A DNA stretch of 64,000 nt from contig NZ_CAJGBF010000001.1 of NCBI RefSeq assembly GCF_904424705.1, positions 310,001 through 374,000 of the forward strand. The letters run 5' to 3'. Of this stretch, positions 34,947 through 44,749 are shown piece after piece. How positions within the stretch are numbered: the stretch's first letter is position 1; each line of letters begins with the position of its first letter. The notes under the pieces are model-generated. The model was not told the DNA's origin. It did not search any database and saw only the letters and a program-made list of their open reading frames with translations. The stretch is from Rossellomorea arthrocnemi (GTDB taxonomy: Bacteria > Bacillota > Bacilli > Bacillales > Bacillaceae_B). A program made the position numbers and the translations under genes.

Positions 34947-36560
34947 TTATGATTGGTTACGGTCATATCCATCCTGCTTTATTTTCAACCACTCCTGTAA
35001 CCCGAGGCGATCGAGTTCTTTCAAGTAATCCGCCCATTCTTCATCGGCTTTCCCGTTGGTGATCCATTCCGCCTTTTTACGCTTCACATAAGCAAGCAAA
35101 TCGGTCTCGATCTTCGAAAGCTTATCTAACTCCTCAAGAGAGAAGAATACTTTTGGATAGATGTTATCCGCCTTCATATCCGGTACCATGACATCCTTCA
35201 TGAGCCCCAGTCTCCAGGCAGCATCATCCGGTTTCGTTGTCACGGCTCCATAGTATTCGTCCAGGATTGCCAGTGGACCGCCGACGGATGTCTTTTCCCT
35301 GAGTTCAACAGGAGCGGTTCCTTCTAATGGAAGGTGTTTTAATGAATGACTGTCACTATCCAATTCGAAGATATTCTGCTGTTTGTCATCCCCATATGTT
35401 CCCCAGTTGTTTTGAACCGATTGAAGCGGGTTATAGAATTGATCGATCCACTTCGCCGTTAATTCAAGGTTCTCGTTAGCACTTGTGATGACCATTTTAT
35501 TCCGGTCAAATCCCATACCGTTCGTTCTCGCCACATTCTTCGTTCCATCGGGGCCTTCAAGGGCAGGCATGAGGTCGTATCGATCGTTCATACCCGTGAT
35601 ATTGGCTTTATCCCATGTGAAGTACATGCCGTAACGTCCTTCTTTCCCTTTCGACAGGTAGGTGTTCCAATCCTGTTCAAAGGCTTCTACGTCAATCAAA
35701 TCTTCTTTATATAATTCATTTAAATAATTGATGGCATCCTTATACCCTTCGTCGGCTGCCGTCAGCTTCACTTCACCGTCATTTGTAACGACCGTGTGAT
35801 CCCAGTTTTCACCGAGTCCGAATGAACCGAACAAGAAGGACACATCTTCACCTCCATGGTTGATGATGAAGGACATCGGAATTTCATCAGCCTCACCGTT
35901 CCCGTTTGGATCCTGCGTCTTGAATGCTTTCAGGACTTCTTTAAGTTCATCGGTTGTTTTTGGCATCTCAAGCCCCAGTTTATTCAGCCATTCGACATTG
36001 ATCCAAGGGAAGTCATCAACAGAGTGGATACTTTCCTTTTCTGAACCAAGCTCTTCAATCCAAGGGAAGGAATAAATATGTCCATCCGGTGCCGTCATCA
36101 TCGATCGATATTCAGGTGCATCTTCCAAGACCTTTTTCAGGTTGGGCATATGCTCATCAATCAGATCCTCAACAGGAACGATCGCTCCATCCTTCGCAAG
36201 CTTCAATAGCTCATAGTCACTGTATCCCGCATTCATGATCGCGTCTGGAAGTTCGCCGCTCGCGACAGCCAGATTCCGTTTTTCATTGAAGGTTTCCCCC
36301 GCCGTATAATTGGTCCAGTCGATCTTCACTCCCGTTTCTTCCTGGAGCCTTTTGAAGATCAGCTTTTCATTTGGATCATCCGGAGCAAGTGGTGAGCTGG
36401 ATGTCATCATCTTAAGCGTCACCTGCTCCTCTAACGGAAACTTCACATTTTCCAGTTCATAATTTTCAGAAGAAGCACTTTCACTGTTGTTGCTGCACCC
36501 GGCTGCAAGCAGCATCCCTGACATCAGAAATACCGACATTGTCTTCGTCTTTTTCCCCAT
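34947..36560 (-). CDS. LplA-type extracellular solute-binding lipoprotein
   Basis: The 537-residue protein has a lipoprotein signal peptide (LLAAGCSNN, Cys about residue 22). The body is that of the large family 1 sugar-binding proteins such as LplA/LipO (LEEQVTLKMMTSSSP, FKRLQEETGVKIDW, and a LKAFKTQDPNGNGEADEIP Ca-loop-like segment). It should deliver oligosaccharides, probably fructans given the neighbours, to the two permeases upstream. No ATPase is encoded nearby; a shared MsmX-type ATPase is expected. Confidence 0.92.
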   Translation of the reverse strand: MGKKTKTMSVFLMSGMLLAAGCSNNSESASSENYELENVKFPLEEQVTLKMMTSSSPLAPDDPNEKLIFKRLQEETGVKIDWTNYTAGETFNEKRNLAVASGELPDAIMNAGYSDYELLKLAKDGAIVPVEDLIDEHMPNLKKVLEDAPEYRSMMTAPDGHIYSFPWIEELGSEKESIHSVDDFPWINVEWLNKLGLEMPKTTDELKEVLKAFKTQDPNGNGEADEIPMSFIINHGGEDVSFLFGSFGLGENWDHTVVTNDGEVKLTAADEGYKDAINYLNELYKEDLIDVEAFEQDWNTYLSKGKEGRYGMYFTWDKANITGMNDRYDLMPALEGPDGTKNVARTNGMGFDRNKMVITSANENLELTAKWIDQFYNPLQSVQNNWGTYGDDKQQNIFELDSDSHSLKHLPLEGTAPVELREKTSVGGPLAILDEYYGAVTTKPDDAAWRLGLMKDVMVPDMKADNIYPKVFFSLEELDKLSKIETDLLAYVKRKKAEWITNGKADEEWADYLKELDRLGLQEWLKIKQDGYDRNQS

Positions 36561-36588
36561 TGTTAAACCCCCATTGATAAAATATAGA

Positions 36589-37467
36589 TTATTTTAAAGA
36601 TCCCACCATAACACCTTTTTCAAAGTATTTCTGGAAGAATGGATACATAATGATCAGCGGCAAGCTTGCTAATACGATGGATGAATACTTGATCATCTCT
36701 GAAATTCTTTGGAGTTCCGCTGCCGCCTGCTGATCAGCGATCATTCCCGGTTGTACCTCATTCTGGATAAGGATCGATCGCAGGACGAGCTGTAACGGGT
36801 ACAAATTCCGGTCCTCAAGATAGATCATCGCATCGAAATATGAATTCCATTGTGCGATGAACGCATAGAGCGCGATGACAAAGATGATCGGCTTTGATAA
36901 CGGAAACACGATGTTCAAGAAGATCTTGAACTCCGATGCCCCGTCGATCCTTGCTGCTTCCTTCAACTCATTCGGAATCGATTTGAAATACGTTCTTGCA
37001 AGGATAATGAACCAGACGTTGATGGCATTGGGAAGGATGATCGCCCAAATCGTGTTCAGCATCCCTAAGTCCTTCACCACCATATACGTCGGGATCAACC
37101 CTCCGTTGAAGAACATCGTGATGAGAAAGAACACCATGATGAACTTTCGTCCGACAAGTCCTTCAGCCGAGAGGGAATAGCCGGCAAAGATGCAGACACT
37201 CACGGTGATGATGGTGAACCCTGCAGAATAGAGAATCGAGTTGATGAATCCTTTGACGATGGTACCGTCCTCGAAGATTCGTTTATATCCTTCAAGCGTC
37301 CAATCTGAACCGCTGATGAGGAATCCTTTTTTCACCAGAACATTCGGTTCAAGAACCGATGATAGTAGAACGTATATCAGAGGGAACAGAACAATAATCA
37401 CGATTCCCCCAAGCAGGATTTTGTTAATAAAAAGAATGAGTTTATCACTCCTGGTGTATTGGTACAT
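36589..37467 (-). CDS. LplC-type carbohydrate ABC permease
   Basis: The 292-residue protein has six TM segments and the EAA loop ELKEAARIDGASEFKIFLNIVFPLSKP (about residues 168-194) that contacts the ATPase. It resembles LplC/YtcP permeases. It is 15 bases downstream of the LplB-type gene and 28 bases upstream of the binding protein. Confidence 0.93.
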   Translation of the reverse strand: MYQYTRSDKLILFINKILLGGIVIIVLFPLIYVLLSSVLEPNVLVKKGFLISGSDWTLEGYKRIFEDGTIVKGFINSILYSAGFTIITVSVCIFAGYSLSAEGLVGRKFIMVFFLITMFFNGGLIPTYMVVKDLGMLNTIWAIILPNAINVWFIILARTYFKSIPNELKEAARIDGASEFKIFLNIVFPLSKPIIFVIALYAFIAQWNSYFDAMIYLEDRNLYPLQLVLRSILIQNEVQPGMIADQQAAAELQRISEMIKYSSIVLASLPLIIMYPFFQKYFEKGVMVGSLK

Positions 37468-37482
37468 CTCATTTCCCCCTTT

Positions 37483-38490
37483 CTATAAAAGACCTTCGCC
37501 TTCGTTTAATTTCTTGACCACACGGTTGACAAAAACCAATAAGATGACATTGATGACGGCATTGAACAACCCTACTGCCGTGGCGAATGAATAGTCACCT
37601 GCCTGCAGCCCCCGCTTGTATACATAGGTCGAAATGATTTCCGAGGTTGGAAGGTTCATAGATGTCTGTAACAGATAGGCTTTCTCAAATCCAATCGCCA
37701 TGATGCCTCCTGCAGCCAGGATGAACAGGACCGCCATGACAGGCTTCAGTGTCGGAAGATCGATATGCCAGATGCGTTGAAGCAGGGACGCCCCATCTAC
37801 GGTTGCTGCATCGTGAAGCTGGGGATCCACATTGGCGAGTGCCGCCACATAGATGATCGAGGCCCACCCCGCGCCCTGCCAAACTCCTGACCAGATATAG
37901 ATGCTTCTGAAGGCTTCAGGATCAGACATGAATGAAATCGGCTTATCCGTAAAAACCGACAGCATCGCATTAATCGGTCCCGTAGGTGATAGGAAGAGAA
38001 AGATCATCCCTGAGATGACGACGACTGAGATAAAATGTGGTGCATAAAGGATGAGTTGAATATTCTTCTTCACTCCTGTTTTCCGGAGCTGATTCAGCAT
38101 CAGAGCAAGGATGATCGGGACCGGAAAACCGATCAGAAGCTCGAAGGAACTTAATTTCAGAGTATTGACCAGAATATCCATGAAATTCGGAGACGATAAA
38201 AAGTCCGTAAAGTGCTTGAACCCCACCCATTCACTTCCATTGATCCCCCTGATGGGACTGAAATCCTTAAATGCAATGGATGCCCCATACATGGGAACAT
38301 ACTTGAAAATGATCGTAAGAATGATGGCAGGTGCAAGAAACAAATAGAGAATATAGTTTTTCTTCATATAATGGAGCTTGGTTTTGAGTTTCGAATTTTT
38401 CTTTGTTTCCGTTATGACTGGTGTATCTGCCTTCGCAAGTTCTTGCAAACGTTTGACCCCCTTTTGATAAATCACTTTGTTCAGAAACAT
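37483..38490 (-). CDS. LplB-type carbohydrate ABC permease
   Basis: The 335-residue protein has a hydrophilic N-terminus (about 45 residues) and six TM segments. The EAA loop is DAATVDGASLLQRIWHIDLPTLKP. It pairs with the LplC-type protein. ATG 38490 lacks a good ribosome binding site; a TTG 42 bases later preceded by AAGGGGGTCAAACG is a possible alternative start. It is the first gene of the fructan operon and is preceded by a cre-like site. Confidence 0.9.
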   Translation of the reverse strand: MFLNKVIYQKGVKRLQELAKADTPVITETKKNSKLKTKLHYMKKNYILYLFLAPAIILTIIFKYVPMYGASIAFKDFSPIRGINGSEWVGFKHFTDFLSSPNFMDILVNTLKLSSFELLIGFPVPIILALMLNQLRKTGVKKNIQLILYAPHFISVVVISGMIFLFLSPTGPINAMLSVFTDKPISFMSDPEAFRSIYIWSGVWQGAGWASIIYVAALANVDPQLHDAATVDGASLLQRIWHIDLPTLKPVMAVLFILAAGGIMAIGFEKAYLLQTSMNLPTSEIISTYVYKRGLQAGDYSFATAVGLFNAVINVILLVFVNRVVKKLNEGEGLL

Positions 38491-38549
38491 TTGACCCGGC
38501 CCATTTAGGTGAGGATGTCTGTTGAGTTCACTTTACTGGAATACAAGAA

Positions 38550-38563
38550 TGAAAACGTTTACT
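38550..38563. promoter_or_regulatory. CcpA cre site upstream of the fructan operon
   Basis: TGAAAACGTTTACT matches the cre consensus TGWAARCGYTWNCW at nearly every position. It lies 60 bases upstream of the first permease start. Carbon catabolite repression by CcpA is expected. Confidence 0.8.
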
Positions 38564-38607
38564 ATTTTCGGATGAAACAGTTTAAATTTTTTGGAAGTTT
38601 ACTGCAC

Positions 38608-38637
38608 AAAAAAAACCTCTGGCAGCTGCCAAAGGTC
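38608..38637 (-). terminator. Terminator between the sensor operon and the fructan operon
   Basis: On the minus strand ACCTTTGGCA and TGCCAGAGGT form a stem followed by seven or more U. It lies just beyond the stop codon of the membrane-anchored binding protein at 38639. Confidence 0.85.
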
Positions 38638-38638
38638 T

Positions 38639-39976
38639 CTAGTCCAAATCATTCAGTTCTTCATTTATCTTGTTCACTGCTTCTTCTGCAGAAGCATTGA
38701 CGTCCTTCCCTCCGATTCCCACGTCTTCAAATAGCGTTTTGACTGCCTCGCTCACGACAGGATAAGCCGGGGTGATCGGTCGATTTCTTGAATACTTTTG
38801 TGCCTGTTCCACGAAAATATTCTTCGGATACTCATTGAACTCGGGAAAGGCTTCAGCAACAGAATAACGAGCCGGAACATCCCCGGTGATCTCCACATAT
38901 TTCTTTGCCCCTTCAAAGCTGGTGACATATCGGATAAACTCCCATGCTTCATCGGGATAGTCAGTTTCAGACGAAATCCCAAGGGACCAACCTCCGTTTG
39001 GAACCGCCTGTTCGCTCCCTTTCGGCAGGGCGGTAATCCCGAAATCCTCACCCAGCCGGAAATCAGGGTTCATCCTACTGAGACTCTCCACCATCCAGGA
39101 ACCGAGGACCGTCATACCGAGCCTATCGGTCTCCAATGCTTCCTCGGGGAGTTCGACATTTGCCACCTCGTATTTCTGATATAAATCCTGATAAAACTGG
39201 AGGGCTTTCAGTGATGCCGGGGAGTTCAAATATCCACTCGCTGTCTGATTGCCCGGATCCAGTACATCTCCTCCAAATTGCCAAAGGATAGGCATCTTGA
39301 AGTAGGATGGCGACTCTCCATCCGGAAATCCCTGGGCCGGGTCTATTCCCGTGATGTCAGGTGCTAAAGCAGAGATTTTCTTAGCAGCCTCGAGAACCTC
39401 ATCCCAAGTCAGCGGGTCATGTGGATTTTTGGAAGGGAGGGGAACCCCTGCTTTTTCAAACAAATGGATGTTATAAAAGAGAGCCACACTTGATTCTGCA
39501 ATGGGTGATAAATAGATTTCATCCTCATATGTGATCCCTTTCAACGTAGGGGTTGCGAGATCCTCAATATGACCATCTTGTCTCATATACTCATTCAACG
39601 ACAGCAGACCACCCGCACTTGCATAAAGGGCAAGAGTCGGCGTATCGATCGTCAAAATATCAGGCGGGTCACCTGCTGCCATCTCCGTTCTAAGCTTCAA
39701 CTCATAATCCCCATAAGGGATAGGGACCATTTCCACATCAATCGTGGGATGCTCCTTATTAAAGTCAGCCACCAGCTCTTCATACGCCTGATTCTCAAGC
39801 TCTGTCCCTTTGTTTCTCCAGAATGTCAGGTGGATCTTGGCTCGGTCATCCAGCATTTCTTCGTCCTTATCTCTGCTGGTTTCCTGGAATGAGGTAAAAG
39901 TGAAGATGCTGTAGATCCCAACTGTCAACATGAGTAACGCAGCCAGTACATAGATGGCGGTTAATTTATACTTCAT
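38639..39976 (-). CDS. Membrane-anchored family 1 solute-binding protein, likely sugar sensor
   Basis: The 445-residue protein has an uncleaved-looking N-terminal TM helix (residues about 5-28) but no lipobox Cys, then a family 1 sugar-binding fold (LTFWRNKGTELENQAYEELV, DILTIDTPTLALYASAG, GSWMVESL). It overlaps the response regulator by 4 bases and ends in a terminator. A binding protein encoded with a YesM/YesN-type pair and lacking its own permease probably presents sugar to the kinase and does not serve transport. Confidence 0.85.
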   Translation of the reverse strand: MKYKLTAIYVLAALLMLTVGIYSIFTFTSFQETSRDKDEEMLDDRAKIHLTFWRNKGTELENQAYEELVADFNKEHPTIDVEMVPIPYGDYELKLRTEMAAGDPPDILTIDTPTLALYASAGGLLSLNEYMRQDGHIEDLATPTLKGITYEDEIYLSPIAESSVALFYNIHLFEKAGVPLPSKNPHDPLTWDEVLEAAKKISALAPDITGIDPAQGFPDGESPSYFKMPILWQFGGDVLDPGNQTASGYLNSPASLKALQFYQDLYQKYEVANVELPEEALETDRLGMTVLGSWMVESLSRMNPDFRLGEDFGITALPKGSEQAVPNGGWSLGISSETDYPDEAWEFIRYVTSFEGAKKYVEITGDVPARYSVAEAFPEFNEYPKNIFVEQAQKYSRNRPITPAYPVVSEAVKTLFEDVGIGGKDVNASAEEAVNKINEELNDLD

Positions 39977-41565
39977 CGTGCCTCCCCCTTATCCACTGTC
40001 ATGGATTTCCGGTAATCAAGCGGCTTTTGTCCAAATCGCTTCTTGAATACAGTGCTGAAATAGCCGGAATTGGAATAGCCGACAAGATGGGCAATCTCGA
40101 TGATCTTTAACTGTTCATCCATCAACAGGGAACGGGCTTTGTCCATTCGAAGGTTCACGAGATAATCACTGAAATTCTGTCCTACCAGTTCTTTGAACAT
40201 CTCCGATAAATAGGCAGAGTTGATATGGAATTGATCAGCAAGGGAGGTGAGTGAAATGTCATTGGTGTAATGCTTGTCCAAATACCGCCTCACATTTTCC
40301 ACGATGGCAATTCCATTAGAGGAATGCCGGGTTTCACTCACCTTATCCGCAATCATTCTTGCCAGGTCCAGCAGTTCTCCTTTGACCCTCTCCCGGGAAG
40401 TCAGTTCCCATATACCCAATTGACAATTCCACATCTTCTTCTTCAAATCATCGGTATACAAATCATATTTCCTTGCGATGGATCCAAGCATAAAGAGCAG
40501 CCGGCTAGATACAAAGGAATAAGACATCACTGATTGCCGGTCGCATTCAGCAAGGGTATTCAGTAGATGTTTCTTGAATGTCTCATAATCGCCCTGCTCC
40601 ATGCTGTTTGACAACTTCCATTCCACATCGTCTGTGAATTCCACCGTCTGTTTACTCGTTGTCCCGTCAATGAATTGGGACGTGGCATCAGCGGAACTTT
40701 GACTCCAGGAGAGAAGGGAGGATATGAATCCGTTCTTTAATTGAGATAAACCCATGACTACTTTTCCCACCCCAATGACCGTTTCAACATTCAGATAGGT
40801 GCTGACATTCCGTTGCAATTCCTGAACAAAGGTATGGATTGAATTCCCCTCCGAGTGTTGTAGACATAAGAAATGAATCATATTCTGATAGCTCGTGTCG
40901 TAGAAGGACATGATTCCTTCATGCTCATAGGATAATTCCCGGCACAACATCTTGAAGGGCAGAAACAACTCCCTAACCTGTTCGGGGTCACGACTTCGAA
41001 TCTCTACGGTGATGAACTGGACGACCGTGTCCTCATCTCCCAGCACATCAAGCTTCAGCTGACTCAGTCTCTCCCCGGAAATATTCTTCCCTGCCCATTC
41101 ATCCTTCACCAAATGAAGCAGGTACTGCTCTCTCATTTCCTCAGCGTGGAACTGGTTCATTCTGATCGTTTCCATTCTTCTCTGCTTCTCCGCTTCAACC
41201 TCGCCCCTGCTCTTCCTGAGGGCAGCCGTTAATTCCTCGGGATCGACGGGCTTAAGCAGATAATCCTTCACTCCTTCGACCAAAGAGGAACGTACATACT
41301 CGAAATCCGCGTATCCCGACAAGACGATCACCTTAATATCAGGATACTTACCCGATAACGCTTTCACAAGCTGCATCCCATCCAAGACCGGCATCCTGAC
41401 ATCCGTCAGGACAACATCAGGCATCACCTCTTCGATAACCTGTAACGCTTCCTTGCCATTGGAGGCTTCACCGGCAATAACAAAGCCTTCTTCTTCCCAG
41501 TCCACTTTCCACTTCAACCCTCTTCGGATTTGAATTTCATCATCGACCAGAATCACCTTCAGCAT
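39973..41565 (-). CDS. YesN-type response regulator (REC plus AraC HTH)
   Basis: ATG 41565 gives 530 residues. The receiver domain (about 1-120) has the acidic DDE pocket, the phosphoacceptor Asp in PDVVLTDVRMP and Lys in YLLKPVDPEEL. A long middle region follows. Two HTH motifs close the protein (LADQFHINSAYLSEMFKELVG and AHLVGYSNSGYFSTVFKKRFG, about 440-520). It overlaps the kinase by 26 bases and probably activates the fructan operon. Confidence 0.93.
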   Translation of the reverse strand: MLKVILVDDEIQIRRGLKWKVDWEEEGFVIAGEASNGKEALQVIEEVMPDVVLTDVRMPVLDGMQLVKALSGKYPDIKVIVLSGYADFEYVRSSLVEGVKDYLLKPVDPEELTAALRKSRGEVEAEKQRRMETIRMNQFHAEEMREQYLLHLVKDEWAGKNISGERLSQLKLDVLGDEDTVVQFITVEIRSRDPEQVRELFLPFKMLCRELSYEHEGIMSFYDTSYQNMIHFLCLQHSEGNSIHTFVQELQRNVSTYLNVETVIGVGKVVMGLSQLKNGFISSLLSWSQSSADATSQFIDGTTSKQTVEFTDDVEWKLSNSMEQGDYETFKKHLLNTLAECDRQSVMSYSFVSSRLLFMLGSIARKYDLYTDDLKKKMWNCQLGIWELTSRERVKGELLDLARMIADKVSETRHSSNGIAIVENVRRYLDKHYTNDISLTSLADQFHINSAYLSEMFKELVGQNFSDYLVNLRMDKARSLLMDEQLKIIEIAHLVGYSNSGYFSTVFKKRFGQKPLDYRKSMTVDKGEAR

Positions 41566-43327
41566 GAAGATCCCCCCCTCCACTTTTTATGCGTAAGACA
41601 ATGGTTGTACCTTGATACTCTTTGGATGAAATGTGATAGGTGAAATTTTCTCCGTAATACAGCTTTAAACGCCCCAGGACATTTCTAAGTCCGATGCTTC
41701 GCCCTTTGCTTTCCAGTACATGACTGGATTCATGAGGACCGAGGTCACGCTTCAATTCTTCCACAATAGACTCAGGGATCCCGATTCCATTATCCTCAAT
41801 TACAATCTCCACCCAGTCATTCACTTTCTTCGTCGAAATACGAAGAACAGCCTCCGTTTTCTCTATGAAACTATATTTAACTGAATTCTCCACGAGTGGC
41901 TGGATAACGAACTTAATGATCGGGAGCTTAGAGGCTGCAGGATCCTCCTGAATGGAAACGGAGAGCGCAGCTTCATATCGCAGCTTCAGAATTTCCATAA
42001 ACCTCCGTATATAGGTCATTTCTTCCCCGAGGGTCACCATATCAGATTCCGTATTGAGGGAATATCGCATGATCCTCCCTAAATGAATCGTGACATCGAT
42101 CACCTCTTTGTTCTTCCCTTGAGCTGCGAGACCACCGATGGTTTCCAACGTATTATTTAAAAAATGTGGATTGATTTGCAGGAGCAGTGCCTTGTATTCC
42201 GCATCCCTCCTGCGTATGTTGGCTTCATATTCTGTTTCAATCAGGGTATCGAGGCGATTGGCCGTCTGGCCGAACACATCCACCACATAACCAATCTCAT
42301 CATTCGCTGTCTTAATGGAAGGAATCAATTGCTTCGCTTTCTTAAATTCTCCCTTTTCAACAAGCTTCATGGCACCGGTCAATTTCCCCAAAGGCTTTAC
42401 GATGGTAGAAGAAAAGAGATAAGACGCCATGATGGTCAATAAGAAGATCCATCCACTCGTCAAAAGGAGATTCCTCTGAAGCTCATTAACCTGAGAGAAC
42501 AGTTCGGACTTGGTGATTTCGCTGACCAGCACCCATTCCCCAACCCTTGCCTTCTGATAGAAAATCATATACTCTTCTTTTTCGAAAGGGACCTCGATTA
42601 ATCCCGAGCTGTTCCTCTCCTTCTTAATAGTCTTTAAGCTTTCCTTTACTACATTCTCCGGTGTATCGACGCTGCCCGTCAGCACATTTCTTCCAAGGCT
42701 GTCCAGGAGATAGACTCTCCCGTTCTCGCCCAGCTTGATCTTGCTTAAGGCATTTTCAAGAAGGGACGATGGAAAATTCACCTTGATCACCCCGGATAAA
42801 TCAAGGGTATTGATATCAAAGAGTGGCAGAAGGTAACTGTTCACCTGATCCGCCATCAAATCATTATGAGATCGAAGCCAACGTTGATCGTCTTTATAGA
42901 ATTCATCGAACCAAATGGTTTTCTCTAGAGGGGGAAGATTCCCGGCTGTCCCGGTTCCATCGCTCAGGTAAACGGATACGGACATCGACTTGGAGTTGTT
43001 GATCATCATCGAAGATAATTCCGCCTTTAACTGGTTCTTCATCAGAAGACGTTCTGCATCGGATACCTCCCTATCTTTCTCCTCGGACTTGATCCATTCC
43101 TGAGTCGTAGGGTTAACCAGTACCTGTTTTCCTAAATCCTCTGCCTGTGACGTGATTGAATCAATATACAGCGAATACTGCTCCATCATTTCAATCGTCG
43201 AACTTGTCGTACGTTCTTCCATGATGGACGTAAACCAGTTTGGAATGAGAATCGATAGAACTAGAAAAGGAAAAGTCAGCAGCAAGGTGAAAATCATAAA
43301 TAATCGATTGCGAAGTGAGAAAAACAT
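41540..43327 (-). CDS. YesM-type sensor histidine kinase
   Basis: The 595-residue protein has TM segments at about 10-30 and 285-305 flanking an extracytoplasmic dCache-like domain. A HAMP domain (about 305-360) follows. The His_kinase motif is LLLQINPHFLNNTLETIGGL (phospho-His about residue 396). The ATPase motifs are VIQPLVENSVKYSF and DNGIGIP. It forms a two-component system with the overlapping response regulator, and the membrane-anchored binding protein may be its co-sensor. Confidence 0.93.
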   Translation of the reverse strand: MFFSLRNRLFMIFTLLLTFPFLVLSILIPNWFTSIMEERTTSSTIEMMEQYSLYIDSITSQAEDLGKQVLVNPTTQEWIKSEEKDREVSDAERLLMKNQLKAELSSMMINNSKSMSVSVYLSDGTGTAGNLPPLEKTIWFDEFYKDDQRWLRSHNDLMADQVNSYLLPLFDINTLDLSGVIKVNFPSSLLENALSKIKLGENGRVYLLDSLGRNVLTGSVDTPENVVKESLKTIKKERNSSGLIEVPFEKEEYMIFYQKARVGEWVLVSEITKSELFSQVNELQRNLLLTSGWIFLLTIMASYLFSSTIVKPLGKLTGAMKLVEKGEFKKAKQLIPSIKTANDEIGYVVDVFGQTANRLDTLIETEYEANIRRRDAEYKALLLQINPHFLNNTLETIGGLAAQGKNKEVIDVTIHLGRIMRYSLNTESDMVTLGEEMTYIRRFMEILKLRYEAALSVSIQEDPAASKLPIIKFVIQPLVENSVKYSFIEKTEAVLRISTKKVNDWVEIVIEDNGIGIPESIVEELKRDLGPHESSHVLESKGRSIGLRNVLGRLKLYYGENFTYHISSKEYQGTTIVLRIKSGGGDLHAEGDSGR

Positions 43328-43464
43328 AGTGCCTCCAAGGTTAATGCAGAATAGGATATTATTATTTGAAAAGTGAAACTACTATTCTTTTAAATTTACC
43401 ATAGAATGAGGGGGTGAAAAAGACAGAATGATTTGGAGAAGAGGGAATATACGGAAATATATCC

Positions 43465-43487
43465 GGAGGGACGGTCCTACTGCTTCC
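43465..43487. repeat. Family A repeat, degenerate left arm
   Basis: GGAGGGACGGTCCTACTGCTTCC retains GGGACGGT and TGCTTCC but has lost other positions. Confidence 0.5.
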
Positions 43488-43589
43488 ATATGGGGATATT
43501 GCCACCCAACATTTCAGAATTTACATAATTATGATAAACAAACGGATCCGATGGAACAGGAATAAAGTCCTAACTTTATAAAAGGGGAG

Positions 43590-43646
43590 GATTTACAACA
43601 TACTAACTTGTTAGAATGTTATTCCATCCCCTTTTATGACAAGTAG
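43590..43646 (+). pseudogene. Gene relic, 3' end of an unknown gene (copy 2)
   Basis: The 57 bases match 9848-9904 at about 85 percent of positions and end at the same TAG. They encode DLQHTNLLECYSIPFYDK. There is no start codon or ribosome binding site. Confidence 0.45.
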
Positions 43647-43876
43647 AAACGAGCTCAAATAATGTCCGTCCTAAAAATCCACTCATGTGAGTTCAGTTGG
43701 TAATGGGCAGTGGACTTGGATGGTATTCCAGGTGGAAAGACTAGTGCCTAAGCAAGGAATAAAGCAAACGGGAGAAGTAGGGGAACAACAAAGAATATCG
43801 AATTCTTAACATGTTAATAGGTAAACAATGAAACAGTGAGACCAAATGATACATTTCAAAAAAATCATCAATAAAA

Positions 43877-43918
43877 GATGCCTGACCCCCAGTATGCTAA
43901 AGCTATACCGGGCTGGGA
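43877..43918. repeat. Family B repeat, half copy
   Basis: GATGCCTGACCCCCAGTATG, then CTAAAGCTATACCGGGCTGGG. The second arm stops after GCTGGG, before the GGTCAGGCACC part. Confidence 0.5.
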
Positions 43919-43966
43919 ATTTTACTTATACTAAAAATAAGCTAAGAATTAAGAAGGGGGAAAAGC

Positions 43967-44668
43967 ATGGATAGTCGGAAACAGGTGATTTGTGAAAAAA
44001 GATCTTCCTCAAATAAGAGCAATTCTCATCAACATAATTTTGGCCAATTTCTTTTTCCTTTGCAAGGTTCATTAGAAATAAATACTCTTGGACAAGAAAT
44101 AAATCTTACTCCTGCGTATTGCTTATATCTCCCTCCTGCATACTATCATGACTTCCGTTCCACTGTAAGGAATGAATTTCTCATTTTAGACATTCCCACT
44201 GATTTTTTACTTTGGGAGACAGAGTGTATGTACTTACAATTAGATGAACAATGGAATGCGATTCGTTTCTTACTATTAGAAGAGGTTGGGAATAGGAAAG
44301 AATCAGTCGCTCTCAGGGATTTAACAAGATATGTAACTCATAAATTAAAAAGCTCTACACCTGCATCAATTGAATATATTCACAATCATTATAAAGAATC
44401 TATTAACCTAGATACATTAGCAGGAATAGAAAATTACCATCCCATTTATTATTCCACATGGTTTAAACGAAAAACAGGTAAAAGCCCTAAAGTTTATATA
44501 GCAGAATTACGGTTGAAAGAAGCAAAAAAATTATTATTAACCACTTCTTGGACCATATCGTCTATAAGTGAGGAAATAGGTTTTGAAAACGCCTCTTCCT
44601 TTACAAGATGGTTTGTAAAATGGGAAGGTATGACTCCACAAAAGTACAAAATGCTTAATAATGGATAA
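43967..44668 (+). CDS. AraC-family transcriptional regulator
   Basis: The 233-residue protein has an N-terminal cupin-like sensor (about 20-75, with HQHNFGQFLFPLQGSLEI and the LPPAYYHDFRS metal/ligand strand). Two HTH motifs at about 135-230 follow (LDTLAGIENYHPIYYSTWFKRKTG and ISSISEEIGFENASSFTRWFVKW). It lies 81 bases upstream of the EamA exporter on the same strand and probably controls it. Confidence 0.9.
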   Translation: MDSRKQVICEKRSSSNKSNSHQHNFGQFLFPLQGSLEINTLGQEINLTPAYCLYLPPAYYHDFRSTVRNEFLILDIPTDFLLWETECMYLQLDEQWNAIRFLLLEEVGNRKESVALRDLTRYVTHKLKSSTPASIEYIHNHYKESINLDTLAGIENYHPIYYSTWFKRKTGKSPKVYIAELRLKEAKKLLLTTSWTISSISEEIGFENASSFTRWFVKWEGMTPQKYKMLNNG

Positions 44669-44749
44669 ATAGAACCTTAAACTCAGTAAAGATGCAGGAG
44701 TAGCATTCATCTATAATGAGTTTAAGGTCTTTTAAATGAGGTGGATCAT

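Larger units (their letters stand above)
43328..43966. other. Long intergenic region with repeat and gene remnants
   Basis: About 640 bases hold a degenerate family A left arm (43465-43487), a 57-base gene relic (43590-43646) and a family B half copy (43877-43918). The leader of the AraC gene (AGAAGGGGGAAAAGC) is at the end. No other gene is seen. Confidence 0.6.
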
